Assembly (NCBI GenBank): GCA_963756495.1
Contig: CAVWNS010000014.1
Coordinates: forward strand, 744,001-808,000
Origin: DATFDN01 sp963756495
GTDB lineage: Bacteria > Pseudomonadota > Alphaproteobacteria > Acetobacterales > Acetobacteraceae
Direction: 5' to 3'
Length of the DNA: 64,000 nt
Position 1 is the first letter of the stretch, and every line of letters starts with the position of its first letter. A program made the position numbers and the translations under genes. Under the pieces are notes generated by a model. That model saw nothing but the letters and a program-made list of their open reading frames with translations. It was not told where the DNA came from and made no database searches. Positions 9,102 through 18,717 of this stretch are shown here, piece by piece.

Positions 9102-10322
9102 ATGACCAAGATCACCCGTCGGGCGACGCTGGCTGGATTGGCGGCGGCGCCGCTCGCCCGCCCCGGCCTCATCCGGGCGCAGGGCACGTCCCAGCCGGTG
9201 CGGATCGGGTTGCTGAGCGACATGGGCGGGCCTTACAGGGATGTGGGCGGGCCTGGGATGAAGGTCGCCACCGAGCTTGCCGTGCGGGATTTCGGCCCCT
9301 CCGTGCTCGACCGCCCGATCGAGATCCTGCAAGGCGACTGCCAGGACAAGCCGAACGTCGCCAGCGCGCTGGCGCGCGAGTGGATCGACGCGCGCGGCGT
9401 GAACGTCCTGTGCGACGGCGCCGCGACATCCTCCGGTCTCGCCATGCAGGAGGTCTCGCGCGAGAAGAAGGTGATCTACCTCATCACCGGCCCGGCGGCG
9501 ACCGACTTCACCCAGAAGCTCTGCACGCCGTACGGCTTCCATTTCTGCTATGACACCTATGGGCTCGCCAAGGGTACCGGCGGGGAGCTGACGAAGGCGG
9601 GCGGCGATACCTGGTTCTTCATCACCGCCGATTACGAGTTCGGCTATTCCTTGCAGGCGAACACCGAGACGTTCGTGCGCGCCGCCGGCGGCAAGGTGCT
9701 CGGCAGCGTCCGCGCGCCGCTGGGGACCAGCGACTATTCAAGCTACCTGATCCAGGCGCGTGCCTCCGGCGCGAAGGTGGTCGGGCTGGCCAACGCCGGC
9801 AACGACCTGCAGAACTGCCTCAAGCAGGCATCGGAGTTCGGTATCGCGCGCGGCGGCCAGCGGCTGGCGACGCTGCTCATGTTCATCACCAACGTCAATG
9901 CGCTGGGCCAGGACATCTGCCAGGGACTGGTCCTGACCAACTCGTTCTACTGGAATCTCAGCGACAAGACGCGGGCCTGGACGGATCGCTACGCGGCCAG
10001 GATGGGGACGCCGCCCACCATGCTGCACGCCGGCCAGTACGCCGCGACGTTGCACTGGCTGAAGGCGGTGAAGGAGGCCGGCACCGTCGCCGGGGAGGCG
10101 GTCGCGGCCAAGATGCGCGCCATGCCGGTCAACGATTTCTACCACGAGGACGCGCGGATCGAGCCGAACGGGCGGGTGGCCGAGAAGATGTATGTCTGGC
10201 AGGTGAAGCCGGCCTCGGAGTCCAAGGGCAAGTGGGATTTCTACAGGCCGGTGGCGGTCATGTCGGGCGATGAGGCGACGATGCCGATAGCCGAGACAGG
10301 GTGCCCCTTGGTGCATACCTAG
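9102..10322 (+). CDS. ABC transporter substrate-binding protein, branched-chain amino acid (LivK) type
   Basis: This 406-residue periplasmic binding protein of the type I (Peripla_BP_6/LivK) fold starts with a twin-arginine-like leader (MTKITRRATLAGLAAAPLA). After cleavage the mature part begins PVRIGLLSDMGGPYRDVGGP, the usual first strand and ligand loop, followed by RPIEILQGDCQDKPNVA. The ATG at 9102 follows AGGAGG at 9083-9088, a rather long spacing of 13; an upstream ATG at 9078 would lie in front of that site. No LivHMGF permease or ATPase genes are adjacent. Family members bind amino acids, aromatic acids or amides. It follows another orphan solute-binding protein and may sense or deliver substrates of the nearby catabolic enzymes. 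Confidence 0.85.
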   Translation: MTKITRRATLAGLAAAPLARPGLIRAQGTSQPVRIGLLSDMGGPYRDVGGPGMKVATELAVRDFGPSVLDRPIEILQGDCQDKPNVASALAREWIDARGVNVLCDGAATSSGLAMQEVSREKKVIYLITGPAATDFTQKLCTPYGFHFCYDTYGLAKGTGGELTKAGGDTWFFITADYEFGYSLQANTETFVRAAGGKVLGSVRAPLGTSDYSSYLIQARASGAKVVGLANAGNDLQNCLKQASEFGIARGGQRLATLLMFITNVNALGQDICQGLVLTNSFYWNLSDKTRAWTDRYAARMGTPPTMLHAGQYAATLHWLKAVKEAGTVAGEAVAAKMRAMPVNDFYHEDARIEPNGRVAEKMYVWQVKPASESKGKWDFYRPVAVMSGDEATMPIAETGCPLVHT

Positions 10323-10386
10323 ACTTCCCCCTGGGCAGCGATCCTGGGCGTTTCCACGCGGGTCGGATCGGCCCTATAGGGGCGCC

Positions 10387-12343
10387 ATGTCCGGCCGCTC
10401 GCTGATCCGAATCGCCGTCAACATCGCGCTGGACGGCGGTCTGGCCGCGATTGCCCTGCCGCTGGCGCGCTGGATCGCCGCCCCTGCCGCCGCAGCAGGG
10501 TCGGCCCTGTCGCCCGCCTGGCTTCTCCCGGCCGCCGGGGCGGCGGTGCTGGCCGCGGGGCTGCCGTTCGGCCTGTCGCTCCAGGTACTGGCGGTTCATC
10601 GGCATGGGCGACCTGCTCTCGGTCGCCGGTGCCAGCGCGCTCGGCGCCGGGCTCGTCTCCGCCGGCATGGCCGCGTCCGGCGTGCCGCTCCCGAGCCCGG
10701 CCTTCCCGGCGATCCTGGCGATGGCGCTGCTGGCGCTGCTCGGGGCGCCGCGCATGATCTACGAGCGCCTTCAGGCCCGCCCGACACCGCATCAGGCGGG
10801 CGCCGCGCCCGATGCCGTGCTGCTTGTCGGCGCCGGGGAGGACGCGGACCTGTTCCTGCGCGCGCTGGCGCAGGATCGGCGGCAGAGGCTTCGTGTCACG
10901 GGGCTGCTCGCGCTCGGCTCCGGGCAGATCGGCCGGCGCATCCAGGGTCAGGCGATCCTGGGCTCGATCGACGACGCGCCCGCCGTGCTGGCCCGGCTGG
11001 ATGCGGAGGGCCGGCTGCCACGCACCCTCGTCGTCGCCACGCCCGACGTTGCCGGCCCGCGGCTCGCGGCGCTGCTGGAGCAGGCGGATCGGTATGGGCT
11101 GCTGGTGCGCCGGGCGCCGCGCCCGACCGCGCTCGACCCGGCGACCCGCCCGGCCGCCCTGTCCGGCGAGCGGGAACTGGAGTTGCGGCCGATCGCCATC
11201 GAGGACCTCTTGAACCGCCCCCAGGTGCCGCTCGACCGCGAGGGGATGGCGCGGCTGATCCAGGGGCGGCGGGTGATCGTCACCGGGGCCGGCGGCACAA
11301 TCGGCGCGGAGCTGGCCCGCCAGCTCGCCACGCTCGGCCCCGAGCGGCTGATCCTGCTCGACAACGGCGAGTACGCCCTGTGGCAGATCGACCTGGAGCT
11401 GGGCGAGACCACCCCGCAGGTGGCACGCCAGGCCTTGCTGGCCGACATCCGCGACGAGGCGCGCATCCGCGCGCTGTTCGACCACTGGCGCCCCGAGCTG
11501 GTGTTCCACGCCGCCGCGCTGAAGCACGTGCCGATGGTCGAGGCCAATCCCCTGGAGGGATTGCTGACCAACGTTGCCGGCACACGCCATGTCGCCGACG
11601 CCGCGCGCGCGGTGGGTGCGCGCGCCATGGTGCTCATCTCCACCGACAAGGCGGTGAACCCCACCAGCGTCATGGGCGCCTCCAAGCGGCTGGCCGAGAT
11701 GTACTGCCAGGCGCTAGACATCGATGCCCGCGGCCATGCCGGGCGGAGCGGCATGCGCTGCGTCACCGTGCGCTTCGGCAACGTGCTCGGCAGCACCGGG
11801 TCGGTGGTGCCGCTGTTTCATCGCCAGCTCGCGCGCGGCGGCCCGCTGACGGTGACGCATCCGGACATGCGACGCTACTTCATGACCGTGCGCGAGGCGG
11901 TCGGCCTGGTGCTGCAAGCGAGCGTCGTCGGCACCGACGAGGACTCGCCCGCTGTCTCCGCCGAGCCGGCCGAGGGTGGGATCTTCGTGCTCGACATGGG
12001 CAAGCCGGTGAAGATCGTCGATCTCGCGCGGCAGATGGTCCGCCTCGCCGGCCTGCGGCCCGACCACGACGTGGAAATCCGGTTCACCGGCCTGCGCCCC
12101 GGCGAGAAGCTGTTCGAGGAACTGTTCCACGGTAAGGAGCCGCCTGCGCCGACCGGCCATCCCGGCCTGCTGATGGCCACGCCGCGCACCGCCGATCCGG
12201 CGATCGTCGGCCGCGCCATCGAGGAGATCGCCGTCGCCTGCCGCGGCGGCCAGTCGCGCCTCGCCCTCACCTTACTCGGCCGGCTGGTGCCGGAGTTTGA
12301 GCACAACGCCAATGGGGCCGTTCCCGCCGCCAATCTCCCGTGA
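10387..12343 (+). pseudogene. Polysaccharide biosynthesis protein, CapD/FlaA1/WbpM-type nucleotide-sugar dehydratase, one frameshift
   Basis: The product has about four N-terminal hydrophobic segments, a first Rossmann-like domain (AVLLVGAGEDADLFLRAL) and a second, extended SDR domain. The second domain begins RRVIVTGAGGTIGAELARQL and has STDKAVNPTSVMGASKRLAE, the family version of the catalytic loop, and GLRPGEKLFEEL near the end. This is the membrane-bound WbpM/PglF layout: UDP-N-acetylhexosamine 4,6-dehydratases feeding deoxy-amino sugars into O-antigen or capsule. The frame breaks near 10587: one extra base in CAGGTAC separates the ATG-initiated N-terminus from YWRFIGMGDLLSV and the rest. 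With one base removed the protein is about 650 residues and intact. The DegT aminotransferase downstream fits as the next enzyme. Confidence 0.8.
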
Positions 12344-12359
12344 TGGCCCACCCGGCGGT

Positions 12360-12755
12360 TCAGCGCCCGGCAGCAGCGGCGAACACGCGCCGATAAAGCA
12401 GGATAGACCCAGTCGGAACGCCGCGACGAGCAGGAAGGGGGCGGTGAACAGGCCGGCGCCGAACAGGGTGCCGTGAGGCGCTAAACGTCGCCAGGAGACC
12501 CGCGGCTAGCGCCAGTGCCTGATAGGCGAGCAGGAAGGGCTTGCGGCCCCAAAGATCGCTCATCGGCCCCGCTGCCGCGCTCAGCAGACCGCTGACCAGA
12601 ATCCCGGCTCCGACCACGCCGCCGAGGAAGGCGACGGACCAGTGCAGCGCCCGCGCATAGAGAGCGAAGTCGACCGCGAGCACGCCCTGCCCGACGCTGA
12701 CGACCATGCGCGAGGCGAGCAGGCGGCGGGCAGCTGCGGGAAGGGGCGTGCGCAT
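12360..12755 (-). pseudogene. MFS transporter remnant (N-terminal fragment)
   Basis: The ATG at 12755 opens 131 residues, of which the first ~90 look like the beginning of an MFS transporter. A helix 1 follows RMVVSVGQGVLAVDFALYAR, then a helix 2, and a loop 2-3 motif variant PMSDLWGRKPFLLAY. After GLLATFSA the frame becomes Arg/Pro-rich and non-membrane. A neighbouring frame on the same strand gives short hydrophobic stretches (GTLFGAGLFTAPFLLVAA), so a frame break followed by deletion is likely. A complete transporter would need about 400 residues and there is no room before the convergent polysaccharide gene. I take it as a dead fragment lying between two sugar-nucleotide genes. Confidence 0.6.
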
Positions 12756-12853
12756 CGGCCCCTCATGACCCAGACCCGAATTATGGCCCCGGCGCCGGGC
12801 CGGGCTATAGGGTTACAGCCCTTCGATGGAGTCTCTCGCATGGTGCGCCTTCC

Positions 12854-14008
12854 ATGACCGAACTTGCCGCTTCGTCGGCGATTCCCTTCCTTGATCTCAA
12901 GGCGCAGCAGGCGCGCGTCGCGCCGGAGCTGCGTCGGCGGATAGACGCCGTGCTGGCGCATTGCCAGTTCATCCTTGGTCCCGAGGTGGCGGAGCTGGAG
13001 ACAAGGCTGGCGGCGTTCTGCGGCGCGCGGCATTGCGTGGCGGTCAGCTCGGGGACCGATGCGATCCAGATCGCGCTGATGGCCGAGGGGATCGGGCGGG
13101 GCGATGCGGTGTTCCTACCGGCCTTCACCTACACGGCGACCGCCGAAGTGCCGCTCGTGCTGGGCGCGACCCCGGTGTTCGTGGATGTCGATCCGCATAG
13201 TTTCCAGATCGACCCCGCGCACCTTGCACGCCGCATCGCCGAGGTGCGCGGCGCCGGCCGGCTGCGCCCGCGCGCGCTGATCGGCGTCGATCTGTTCGGC
13301 CAGCCGGCCGACTGGTCGGCGCTGAACGCGATCGCCGCGCGCGAGAATCTGTTCACCCTCGACGACCTGGCGCAGAGCTTCGGCTGCGCGCTGGGCGAAA
13401 TTCGGCTCGGTTCCGCCGCGCAGGCGACCGCGACCAGCTTCTTCCCCTCCAAGCCGCTCGGCGGCTACGGCGATGGCGGCGCGCTGTTCACCGAGGACGA
13501 CGGGCGCGCGGCGCTGTTCCGCAGCCTGCGTACCCACGGGGAGGGAACCACCCGCTACGAGGTGCTGCGCACGGGCATGAACGGCAGGCTCGATTCGTTG
13601 CAGGCCGCCGTACTGCTGGCGAAGCTGACGGTGTTCGAGGACGAGCTGGCCGCGCGCGAGCAGGTCGCCCGGTTCTATGACCGGCACCTGTCGGGGGCGG
13701 TGGTGACGCCTGCGCGCGTGCCCGGCAGCACCGCCGCCTGGGCGATCTACAGTATCCTGCTGCCCGACGCCGCGACCCGCGAGCGCGTGCAGGCGCATCT
13801 GCGCGGGCGCGGCATTCCGACCGCGATCTACTACCCGCACCCGCTGCACCATCAGCCGGCCTATCGCGATCACCACGACGGCGCGGCGCTGCCGGTCTCC
13901 GAGGCGCTGGCGCAGCGCATCCTGGCGCTGCCGATCCACGCCGACCTGAACGAGGCGGCGCTCGCCCATGTCTGCGACGCCGTGCTGTCGGCCGTCGGCA
14001 ACGGCTGA
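12854..14008 (+). CDS. DegT/DnrJ/EryC1/StrS family PLP-dependent aminotransferase
   Basis: The 384-residue product carries the sugar aminotransferase signature. It has IPFLDLKAQQARVAPELR at the N-terminus, SSGTDAIQIAL near residue 65, PAFTYTATAEVP near 89, LDDLAQSFG near 169 and SFFPSKPLGGYGDGGA with the PLP-linking Lys at position 200. These enzymes transaminate nucleotide-linked keto sugars using glutamate, giving amino sugars for surface polysaccharide. The upstream CapD-type 4,6-dehydratase gene would supply a 4-keto substrate, so the two probably act in sequence in the cytoplasm. The usual DDAAQSFGA reads DDLAQSFGC here, a mild deviation. The ATG at 12854 is preceded by a weak ribosome site. 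A methyltransferase follows after 26 bases. Confidence 0.88.
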   Translation: MTELAASSAIPFLDLKAQQARVAPELRRRIDAVLAHCQFILGPEVAELETRLAAFCGARHCVAVSSGTDAIQIALMAEGIGRGDAVFLPAFTYTATAEVPLVLGATPVFVDVDPHSFQIDPAHLARRIAEVRGAGRLRPRALIGVDLFGQPADWSALNAIAARENLFTLDDLAQSFGCALGEIRLGSAAQATATSFFPSKPLGGYGDGGALFTEDDGRAALFRSLRTHGEGTTRYEVLRTGMNGRLDSLQAAVLLAKLTVFEDELAAREQVARFYDRHLSGAVVTPARVPGSTAAWAIYSILLPDAATRERVQAHLRGRGIPTAIYYPHPLHHQPAYRDHHDGAALPVSEALAQRILALPIHADLNEAALAHVCDAVLSAVGNG

Positions 14009-14034
14009 CAGCGAGATCAAGGAGCGAGGCGGCG

Positions 14035-14682
14035 ATGAGCTTGTGGTCCGACTTCCTGACCAACGATCGGCGGATGATCCACAAATGGACGCATTTCTTC
14101 CCCGCCTATGAGCGCCATCTGTCGCGCTACGTGAACCGCCCGGCGCTGCTGGTGGAGATCGGCTGCGGCGACGGCGGGTCTCTTCAGATGTGGAAGCGGT
14201 TCCTCGGCCCCTACGCGCAGATCGTGGGCATCGACATCCGCCAGGACTGCGCCGCCTTCGAGGAGCCGCAGATCGCCGTGCGCATCGGCCATCAGGCCGA
14301 TGAAGGCTTTCTGGCCCGCGTGCTGGCGGAGTTCGGCGCGCCCGACATCGTCATCGACGACGGCACGCACGTGATGCAGCACCTGCTGGTTTCGTTCGGG
14401 TTCCTCTATCCCCGCATGGACCGCAACGGCACCTACATCGCCGAGGACCTGCACACCTGCTACTGGCCCGAATTCGGCGGCGGCCTGCGCCGCGAGGGCA
14501 CCTTCATGGAGGTGTGCAAGGCGCTGCTGGACGAACTGAACGCCGATCTCAGCCGCGGCGCCGTCCCGCCGACCGACTTCACGCGCAACACGCTGTCGAT
14601 GCACTTCTATGACAGCCTGGCGGTGTTCGAACGGGGCCGGCACCTGCCGAAATACGCGCCGCAGACCCGCGGGACGGGCTGA
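14035..14682 (+). CDS. Class I SAM-dependent methyltransferase (CmcI/sugar O-methyltransferase-like)
   Basis: The 215-residue product has the Rossmann methyltransferase motif I LLVEIGCGDGGSLQMWKRF (about residues 38-56), an acidic strand 2 end IVGIDIRQDC, and the IVIDDGTHVMQHLLVSF segment. That segment is typical of the CmcI/TylF-like and cephalosporin-hydroxylase-annotated O-methyltransferases. Metal-binding acidic and His residues (DDGTH) are present. AAGGAG precedes the ATG at 14035. It sits 26 bases after the DegT aminotransferase and is probably in the same transcript, so methylation of an amino-deoxy sugar in a surface glycan is the simplest reading; this is inference. The gene ends two bases before the convergent cupin gene. 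Confidence 0.8.
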   Translation: MSLWSDFLTNDRRMIHKWTHFFPAYERHLSRYVNRPALLVEIGCGDGGSLQMWKRFLGPYAQIVGIDIRQDCAAFEEPQIAVRIGHQADEGFLARVLAEFGAPDIVIDDGTHVMQHLLVSFGFLYPRMDRNGTYIAEDLHTCYWPEFGGGLRREGTFMEVCKALLDELNADLSRGAVPPTDFTRNTLSMHFYDSLAVFERGRHLPKYAPQTRGTG

Positions 14683-14684
14683 GG

Positions 14685-15143
14685 TTAGCCGGCCAGGAAA
14701 GCCGCAACGGCGGGATGCGAGGCCAGCGCAGCGCGCTCCTGCTCGCTCGGCAGAACCGGCCGGTCACGCTCGGCGTTTACCATGCAGAGGAAGCCGAGCG
14801 GCTCGCCCTCGGTCGCGCGGAACTGGTGCCAGGTCCAGGCGGGGATCGTGACGAGATCGAAGGCCGCGACCGGGCGCACCTGATCACCCAACAGGCACTG
14901 GCCCTGGCCACGTAGGATCATGACCGCATGGACGTGCTCGTGGCGCTCCAGGCTGGAGTGCCCGCCGGCCGCCATTTCGAAGTAGCGGAGCTGGCAGCCC
15001 AGCGCGGGGTGGGCGAACAGCTCCTGGCGGGAGATCGCCTTGAACGGGGCCGTGGCATCCTCCTTGTAGGGGCGCTGCTCGACACCCTCCCACCGGAAGT
15101 CGTCCTGGAAGGCGCGCACCAGTGGCGGGTCGTCGTTCTGCAT
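14685..15143 (-). CDS. Cupin-domain protein
   Basis: The 152-residue single-domain cupin has a first metal motif within HSSLERHEHVHAVMILRGQG (several His plus a downstream acidic position) and a second motif TIPAWTWHQFRA. The conserved cupin 2 beta barrel is evident from the Gly-rich strands. The ATG at 15143 lies seven bases after the stop of the RuBisCO-like gene on the same strand, so it is the third gene of a tight M20-RLP-cupin unit. Cupins in such operons can be isomerases, dioxygenases or sugar-acid lyases, and no catalytic assignment is possible from sequence alone. Its metal residues look intact, so it is likely enzymatic. Confidence 0.8.
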   Translation of the reverse strand: MQNDDPPLVRAFQDDFRWEGVEQRPYKEDATAPFKAISRQELFAHPALGCQLRYFEMAAGGHSSLERHEHVHAVMILRGQGQCLLGDQVRPVAAFDLVTIPAWTWHQFRATEGEPLGFLCMVNAERDRPVLPSEQERAALASHPAVAAFLAG

Positions 15144-15150
15144 GGGGGTG

Positions 15151-16252
15151 TCACTTGTAGCTATGCCGGGCGACCGTCTGTACGAACGCGGCGGTCTCTT
15201 CGGTCAGCCGCTCGCGGGAGGCGAGCAGGCTGCCGCCGATCAGCAACATTATCTCCGGGCCGTAGAAGTCAAGCATCTCCGGCACCCGCGCCAGCGTCAT
15301 GCCGCCGGCCGGAACCGGCAAGCTGGGGCGCCGCCCGTGCGCCGGGCGGCGTGCGTTCTCGGCCAACCGACGGCATGTCGCGGCGCTGTATCCGAAGCGG
15401 CCGCCGTGGTTGGGGAAGATCACCGCGTCGGCGCCGATCAGCGGCATCAGCCGGCCGATCAGCAACTCCGGCGCGATGCGGGCGGCGCCGCCCATCGTGG
15501 GGTGGGCGAGGATGGCCAGGTCGGGGAACTCCCGCCCCAGCACCTGCACGTTGGACCAGCCGGCCAGCATGGGGGCGAGCATCACCGTATCGACCCCGGC
15601 CGCCCATGCCTGGCGTGCCTGAAGCCGCAAATCGTCCAGGCTGCCGGACAGGCTGGGGATGTAGCGGGTCGGGTGCCCGGTCGCCGCAGCCGCGCGTCCG
15701 ACTGCCTCGGCACATGCGGCGACGCGCGCGCCGAAGGGTGCATAGTCCTGATCGGCCAGGCCGTGGTCGTCCTTCACGCAGTCGATGCCGCCACGCGCGA
15801 ACTGCTCGGCAAGCGCTGCCAGGCGGGCGGGGGAGAGGCCCTGCGGCTTCAGCGCCGAGCAGGTGAGTGCACGTCCCTGCGCGCCGAGGCGCGCACGCAG
15901 CCCGGAGATGCCATGGCGCGGGCCACCGAAGCACGCGGCCAGCGCCGCCGGCAGGTCGAGGTCTTCCAGCACCACGTCGGCGTGCAGCGAGGTGTTGCCG
16001 AACGCCATGTTCAGGAGCTGGCCGGCATCGGAGCCGATCGTCGCCGTCGCCAAACCGATCCGCACCGCGAAGGTGCCGTCGCCTGCGATCGGCGATGTCT
16101 TCCACGCGGCCGACGATCCCGTTCAGCACGTCCGCGTCATGGATGGCCTCGACGGGCATCTCGACGCTCTGCTCGACCGCGATCGCCCGGGCACGCGCCT
16201 CGATCGCGCTGACCTCGGCGCGGACCAAGTAGGTGGCAATCAGCCGGGTCAT
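15151..16252 (-). pseudogene. RuBisCO-like protein (RLP, form IV-type), one frameshift
   Basis: After correcting one frame break near 16095 (between VGRVEDIA and IAGDGTFAVRIGLATATIG) the product is about 366 residues and homologous to RuBisCO large chain. SALKPQGLSPARLA keeps the first active-site Lys (Lys175 in RuBisCO) but has Gln at the next Lys. GGIDCVKDDHGLADQ keeps the carbamylated Lys and first Asp but has His for Glu204. ILAHPTMGG and PNHGGRFGYS match the two active-site His regions, and PAGGMTLARVPEM and LLIGGSLL form the phosphate-binding loops. Loop 6 Lys334 is missing. It is therefore not a carboxylase; relatives are enolases, isomerases or decarboxylases of sugar-acid phosphates. 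The ATG at 16252 overlaps the M20 stop (ATGA). Confidence 0.8.
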
Positions 16253-17500
16253 CGGCCCGCGAGGTCCAGCAGCGTCGCTGTCAGCACACGGGCGCCGGCC
16301 GCGAGCCAAGCCGGTTCGGCATACTCGGCGGGGTTGTGGCTGATTCCCTTCCGGCACGGGACGAAGATCATCCCACTGGGGCAGACCGGGGCAACGAACT
16401 GCGCATCATGGAACGCGCCGGAGGCCATGCGGCAATGACCGAGGCCGAGCCGGCCGGCGGCGTGTTCGACGGCGTCCACCACCTCGGGGGCGAAGTCGAT
16501 CGGCATGGCGGTGAACACCTCCCGCACCGCGCAGCCAGCGTGGCGCACCGCGTCGCGCACGGTGCCAGCGATGGCGTCGCCCCGCGTTCGCAGCACGTCC
16601 GCATCGGGGTGGCGGAGATCGATGGTGAACACTGCCTTGCTCGCCACCGAGTTGGAGGTGTTCGGTTCCACCGTGATCCGGCCCACGGTGAAGCGCAGCA
16701 CGTCGGCGGGATCGTGCATCAGCGCGTTCAGCGCGGCGATGGCGCGCACCATGTCCTGCACCGCATCGCGCCGCAGCGCGAGCGGGGTGGTGCCGGCATG
16801 CGCCGTCTCGCCAGTCAGCGTCACGGTGAACCAGCGGCTGCCCTGGATACCGGTGACCACGCCGATATCCAGTCCTTCCGCCTCAAGGCGCGGCCCTTGC
16901 TCGATATGCGCCTCCACATAGGCGTGCGGTCGGTGGCCGAGGGGACGGCGCGGCAGGTCGGATTCGACCGCGAGATGGATGGCGAGCGCGTCGGCGAAGC
17001 GCATTCCCTCCGGGTCGCGCACGTCGGCGAAGGCGTCCAGCGGGCGCGCACCGCTCCAGGCCATGCTGCCCATGCAGCCCGGCGCGAACCGGCCGCCCTC
17101 CTCGTTGGTCCAGGCGACAACCTCGATCGGACGGCGCGTGTGTACGCCTGCGTCGTCCATGGCGGCAAGCGCCTCCATCCCGGCAAGCACGCCGTAGATG
17201 CCGTCGAAGCGCCCGCCTTCCGGTTGGGTGTCCATGTGGCTGCCGGTGAGGATCGGGGCGGCGGCTGGGTCGGTGCCATCGCGCCGGAGCCAGAGATTGG
17301 CGGCGGCATCGACGCGACACTGTAGCGCCGGCCTGTCCGGCCCAGCCGATCAGGACGCGACGCGCCTGGCGGTCGAGATCGGTCAGGCAGGCGCGGTTCA
17401 CGCCGTCGCCGGGGATGGCGCCGATGCGGGCCATCGCCATCAGCCGTTGCCAAAGCCGCTGCTCGCTTACCGCCGCGACCGGCTGGTCTTGTCCACGCAT
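16249..17500 (-). pseudogene. M20-family amidohydrolase (hydantoinase/carbamoylase type), one frameshift
   Basis: The product resembles N-carbamoyl-L-amino-acid hydrolase/allantoate amidohydrolase. TGSHMDTQPEGGRFDGIYGV carries the first metal His and Asp, WTNEEGGRFAPGCMGS the bridging Glu, and HIEQGP the next His. GETAHAGTTPLALRRDA lies in the dimerisation domain and GAFHDAQFV holds the last metal His. Length is about 415 residues. The ATG at 17500 (MRGQDQPVAAVSEQ) has AGGAG upstream. The frame breaks near 17322, where WAGQAG must lose one base to continue LQCRVDAAANLWLRR. It is coupled to the RuBisCO-like gene by an ATGA overlap. Hydrolysis of an amide or ureido bond in a catabolic path feeding the RLP is the likely role; the substrate is unknown. 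Confidence 0.8.
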
Positions 17501-17528
17501 GCACCGCTCCTGCCCCGAGCGGCTCCTA

Positions 17529-18717
17529 TCACGCCCGGATCAGCCCGCCCATCGGGGGTGCGGCGATCGCTATCGGGGAACACGCCGGAAAGCACTGTCG
17601 GGTCAAGGCCGAGATGGGCGACGAGCACGCCCTTGGCCAGCGCGCGCAGATCGGCGGTGGGTTGCAGGTCGCGATCCTCGAACAGCCGGCCCGGCGCCAG
17701 CCCCGGCCAGTCCGTCCGCACCCGCCCCCCAGCGACGGCGCCGCCCAGCAGGAGCGCGACCGTCCCGGTGCCATGGTCGGTGCCGCGCGTGCCGTTCACC
17801 CGTACGGTGCGGCCGAACTCGGTCATGCACAGGATCGCCGTCTGCTGCCACGCCGGGCCCAAGGCCTGGCGAAGTGCGACCAAACCGGAGTTGAGCCGGC
17901 TCAGCGCGACCGACAGCCGGACCGGCTGGGCCACATGGGTGTCCCAGCCCTCCAGCTCCAGCGCGGCGATCCTTGGCCCGTCCGGGCGGGCCAGCATCTC
18001 GCCGGCCATGGCGGCGAGGGCGCCGAAATCGCCGCTGGCGCCCGCCGGCGCCGACGCACCGCCCAGCACGGCGTCGGTAAAGCCGCGCTCGCGCAGGCCT
18101 TGCCGAAGTGCGGGGCCGATGACCGGATCGGCGCCGGCCAGGGCGATGATTTCGGCGTAGAACTCCGGGCTGGCGCGCCCGAGCTGGGTCGGCGCCCAGC
18201 TGCTCGCGCGTGCCGGCCCGCGCAGCAGCAGCGGCAGGGCGACCCCGAACGCCATCGCCTCGCCTTCCGCCTTCACCGGCGCGGGCGGCAGGGCGGCGAC
18301 GGCGCGGTTCAGCCACCCGCTGGTCAGACGGTGTTCGGCGCCGCTTTCCAGGCAGTCCTGTGCCGCGAAATGGCTGCGTACGCGATACGGGCCGGCGACG
18401 GCGTGCACGATCAGCAGCTCGTTCGCCTGGTACATCGCGTGCAGGCCGGCCAGCGCCGGATGCAGGCCGAAATACCCGCCGAGGTCGCGCAGCCCCTCCG
18501 GCTGGCCGGGCGGTGGGGCCGCCAACGGCCCCGCGAGCCCGGCCAGCGCCGGGTCACCGTAGGGCGCCACGGTTGCGAGCCCGTCCAGCGCGCCGCGCAG
18601 GATCACCACCACCAGCCGGCGCTGCGTCGGCGCGGCGGCCAGCGCGAGGGAGGCGCGGCCGAGCCCGACGGCGGTGGTTAGGCCGAGGACGGCGGCACGG
18701 CGGGTGAGCATGGTCAT
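17529..18717 (-). pseudogene. DUF1501 family protein (Tat-exported), frameshift near C-terminus
   Basis: The ATG at 18717 gives MTMLTRRAAVLGLTTAVGLG, a twin-arginine signal peptide, followed by the DUF1501 (sulfatase/alkaline phosphatase-like) fold. RRLVVVILRGALDGLATVAP is the start and CMTEFGRTVRVNGTRGTDHG the conserved late motif. The normal family ending PPMGGLIRA is reached only if one base is skipped near 17568; the uncorrected frame ends at 17467 inside the next gene. With the correction the stop is at 17529, 28 bases before the M20 start. It overlaps the upstream DUF1800 gene by ATGA. DUF1800-DUF1501 pairs are common and co-exported; their biochemical function is not established. Confidence 0.82.

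Noticed and set aside
12360..12755. Complete small multidrug transporter
   Set aside because: Only the first three or so membrane segments are present; the rest of the frame is Arg/Pro-rich and not membrane-like.
15151..16252. Functional CO2-fixing RuBisCO
   Set aside because: Key residues are replaced (Glu204 by His, loop 6 Lys missing, second catalytic Lys by Gln) and the protein is too short.
17467..17528. C-terminal extension of the DUF1501 protein overlapping the M20 start
   Set aside because: The normal family ending PPMGGLIRA appears in the adjacent frame, ending at 17529, so the extension is a frameshift artefact.
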